Part shown: in pieces, positions 62,865-64,000 of the stretch
Layout: every line of letters starts with the position of its first letter
Position numbering within the stretch: the stretch's first letter is position 1
Origin: Anaerolineaceae bacterium
GTDB taxonomy: Bacteria > Chloroflexota > Anaerolineae > Aggregatilineales > Phototrophicaceae
Assembly (NCBI GenBank): GCA_002699585.1
Contig: PABP01000038.1
Coordinates: 806,001-870,000, forward strand
Direction of reading: 5' to 3'
DNA length: 64,000 bases
The notes under the pieces: model-generated
Database searches by the model: none
What the model saw: only the letters and a program-made list of their open reading frames with translations
What the model was told of the DNA's origin: nothing
Made by a program: the position numbers and the translations under genes

Positions 62865-64000
62865 TTATGGGTACTTGCGATTCAGCAAACGCGCGTAGGG
62901 AATCGTCTCGCGGATATGGTCGAGCCCACAGATCCAGGCCACGGTGCGCTCAATGCCGATGCCAAACCCGGCATGCGGCACGCTCCCGAACTGGCGCAGT
63001 TGCAGGTACCAGTCGTAATTCTCTTCCGGCAGGCCCTGCGCTTGCAGCTTCTGGCGCAGCAGGTCGGCATCGAAGATACGCTCGCTGCCGCCAATGATCT
63101 CGCCGTAGCCTTCCGGCGCCAGCAGGTCCACGCTGCGGCAGACCTCATCACGTCCGGCGACGGGCTGCATGTAAAATGCCTTCACCGCGCTCGGATAGTG
63201 ATAGACGAACACGGGCCGATTGAACATCTCGGCCAGCGCGGTTTCATGCGGGCTGCCGAAGTCCTCGCCCCATTCAATCTTGAGCAGTTCTTTCTGCTCC
63301 GGGTCGTCAGTTTCGTCGGCCAGCTTTTGCAGGCGCTCGATGGCCTCATCATAGGTGATGCGCGGGAACGGCGCGGCGATGTTCGCCAGTTGGACCGTAT
63401 CGCGCTCGATGATCTCTAGCTCTTGCTGATGCTTGGCCAGCACTTGCGCCACAATGTAGCTGACCAACTGCTCTTCGACGTCCATCAACTCGTCCAGGTC
63501 ACAGTAGGCGATCTCCGGCTCCAGCATCCAGAACTCGATCAGATGGCGGCGCGTCTTGCTCTTCTCCGCGCGGAAGGTCGGGCCGAAGCAGTAGACGCGG
63601 CCAAACGCAAAAATATTGGCTTCGTTGTAAAGCTGGCCAGTCTGTGCCAGATAAGCAGGTTCACCGAAGTAATCCAGCTCAAACAGCGTGGTGGTTTCTT
63701 CACCTGCCGCCGGAGTGATGATCGGCGTATCGACCAGCAAGAAGCCGTTGTTATCCAGCCAATCGCGCATGGCCTTGATGATCGTCGCCCGGATGCGCAG
63801 GATGGCCCATTGGCGGTCGCTGCGAAGCCACAGGTGGCGGCGGTCCATAAGGTACTCAGTGCCGTGTTCCTTAGGCGTGATGGGGTACTCGTCGCCCACC
63901 TGGACGACTTCCACGCCTGTCACGCCGATTTCATAACCGCCGGGGTAGCCGGGAGCGCGTTCATCGGCCCGAACGTTGCCCGTAATGATGACTGATGATT
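62865..64000 (-). CDS. asnS: Asparagine--tRNA ligase (5' partial)
   Basis: The frame is open to the right edge, so the start lies outside; a GTG at 63923 is internal. The visible N-terminal part includes the end of the anticodon-binding OB fold ([20 protein letters not shown]). The class II catalytic core has motif 2 [21 protein letters not shown] and motif 3 [27 protein letters not shown]. The EFWMLEPE segment favours AsnRS over AspRS. It charges tRNA-Asn in translation. Confidence 0.95.
   Translation of the reverse strand, partial: SSVIITGNVRADERAPGYPGGYEIGVTGVEVVQVGDEYPITPKEHGTEYLMDRRHLWLRSDRQWAILRIRATIIKAMRDWLDNNGFLLVDTPIITPAAGEETTTLFELDYFGEPAYLAQTGQLYNEANIFAFGRVYCFGPTFRAEKSKTRRHLIEFWMLEPEIAYCDLDELMDVEEQLVSYIVAQVLAKHQQELEIIERDTVQLANIAAPFPRITYDEAIERLQKLADETDDPEQKELLKIEWGEDFGSPHETALAEMFNRPVFVYHYPSAVKAFYMQPVAGRDEVCRSVDLLAPEGYGEIIGGSERIFDADLLRQKLQAQGLPEENYDWYLQLRQFGSVPHAGFGIGIERTVAWICGLDHIRETIPYARLLNRKYP

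Overview
The window reads as ordinary chromosome from a Chloroflexota bacterium, most likely Anaerolineae or a Phototrophicales-like relative. This is inferred from gene content and was not tested by phylogeny. Supporting points are a fused transaldolase/glucose-6-phosphate isomerase beside rpiB, many proteins with TPR, FHA or YD repeats, paired M3 oligoendopeptidases, moderately high GC, and no phage, IS element, rRNA or CRISPR array that I can see. No tRNA was recognised by eye.

Layout. 1-8.8 kb: a tandem-FHA membrane protein (cut by the window edge) and a 2,509-residue secreted YD-repeat/RHS-like protein. 8.8-13.6 kb: a DUF4013 membrane protein, then a divergent TIR-STAND-TPR protein followed by a two-TM protein of unknown function. 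13.8-18.2 kb: housekeeping genes (VOC protein, double thioredoxin, HAD phosphatase, then rimI, tsaB and tsaE on the minus strand). 18.5-21.9 kb: four plus-strand genes, mostly unrecognised, ending in a methyltransferase. 22.1-25.7 kb: pentose-phosphate genes rpiB and tal-pgi. 25.8-33.6 kb: a GNAT protein, an unknown low-complexity protein, an alginate-lyase-fold protein, an ECF sigma/anti-sigma pair, a GlcD-type FAD oxidase, a very acidic small protein and pdxT. 33.7-37.8 kb: four consecutive TPR proteins. 38-42.3 kb: an MNT nucleotidyltransferase without a visible HEPN partner and two M3 peptidases flanking a DUF3052 gene. 42.5-50.9 kb: a double-hotdog thioesterase, a second TIR protein (TIR, macro-like, deoxyribosyltransferase-like), then glycosyltransferases, methyltransferases, a HAD protein and a VOC protein. 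51.2-64 kb: a ClC transporter with CBS and RCK-C domains, a GT9, an FG-GAP/UnbV protein, a TPR/PPC protein, azlD/azlC with an AraC regulator, rsmI, a Nudix protein, a CoA-binding protein, an AT-rich two-gene island with a RelA/SpoT-domain protein, and asnS (cut by the window edge).

Three loci look most like immunity or stress systems. First, the TIR-STAND-TPR gene at 9600-12407, with its two-TM neighbour. Second, the three-domain TIR/macro-like/NDT-like protein at 43618-45009, whose parts would all act on NAD-derived or nucleoside ligands. Third, the overlapping pair at 60859-62554, in which an unrecognised 345-residue protein is coupled to a RelA/SpoT synthetase-like protein with changes in two conserved motifs, behind an inverted repeat that overlaps the candidate promoter. 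These are inferences from domain content and context and need profile searches and functional tests.
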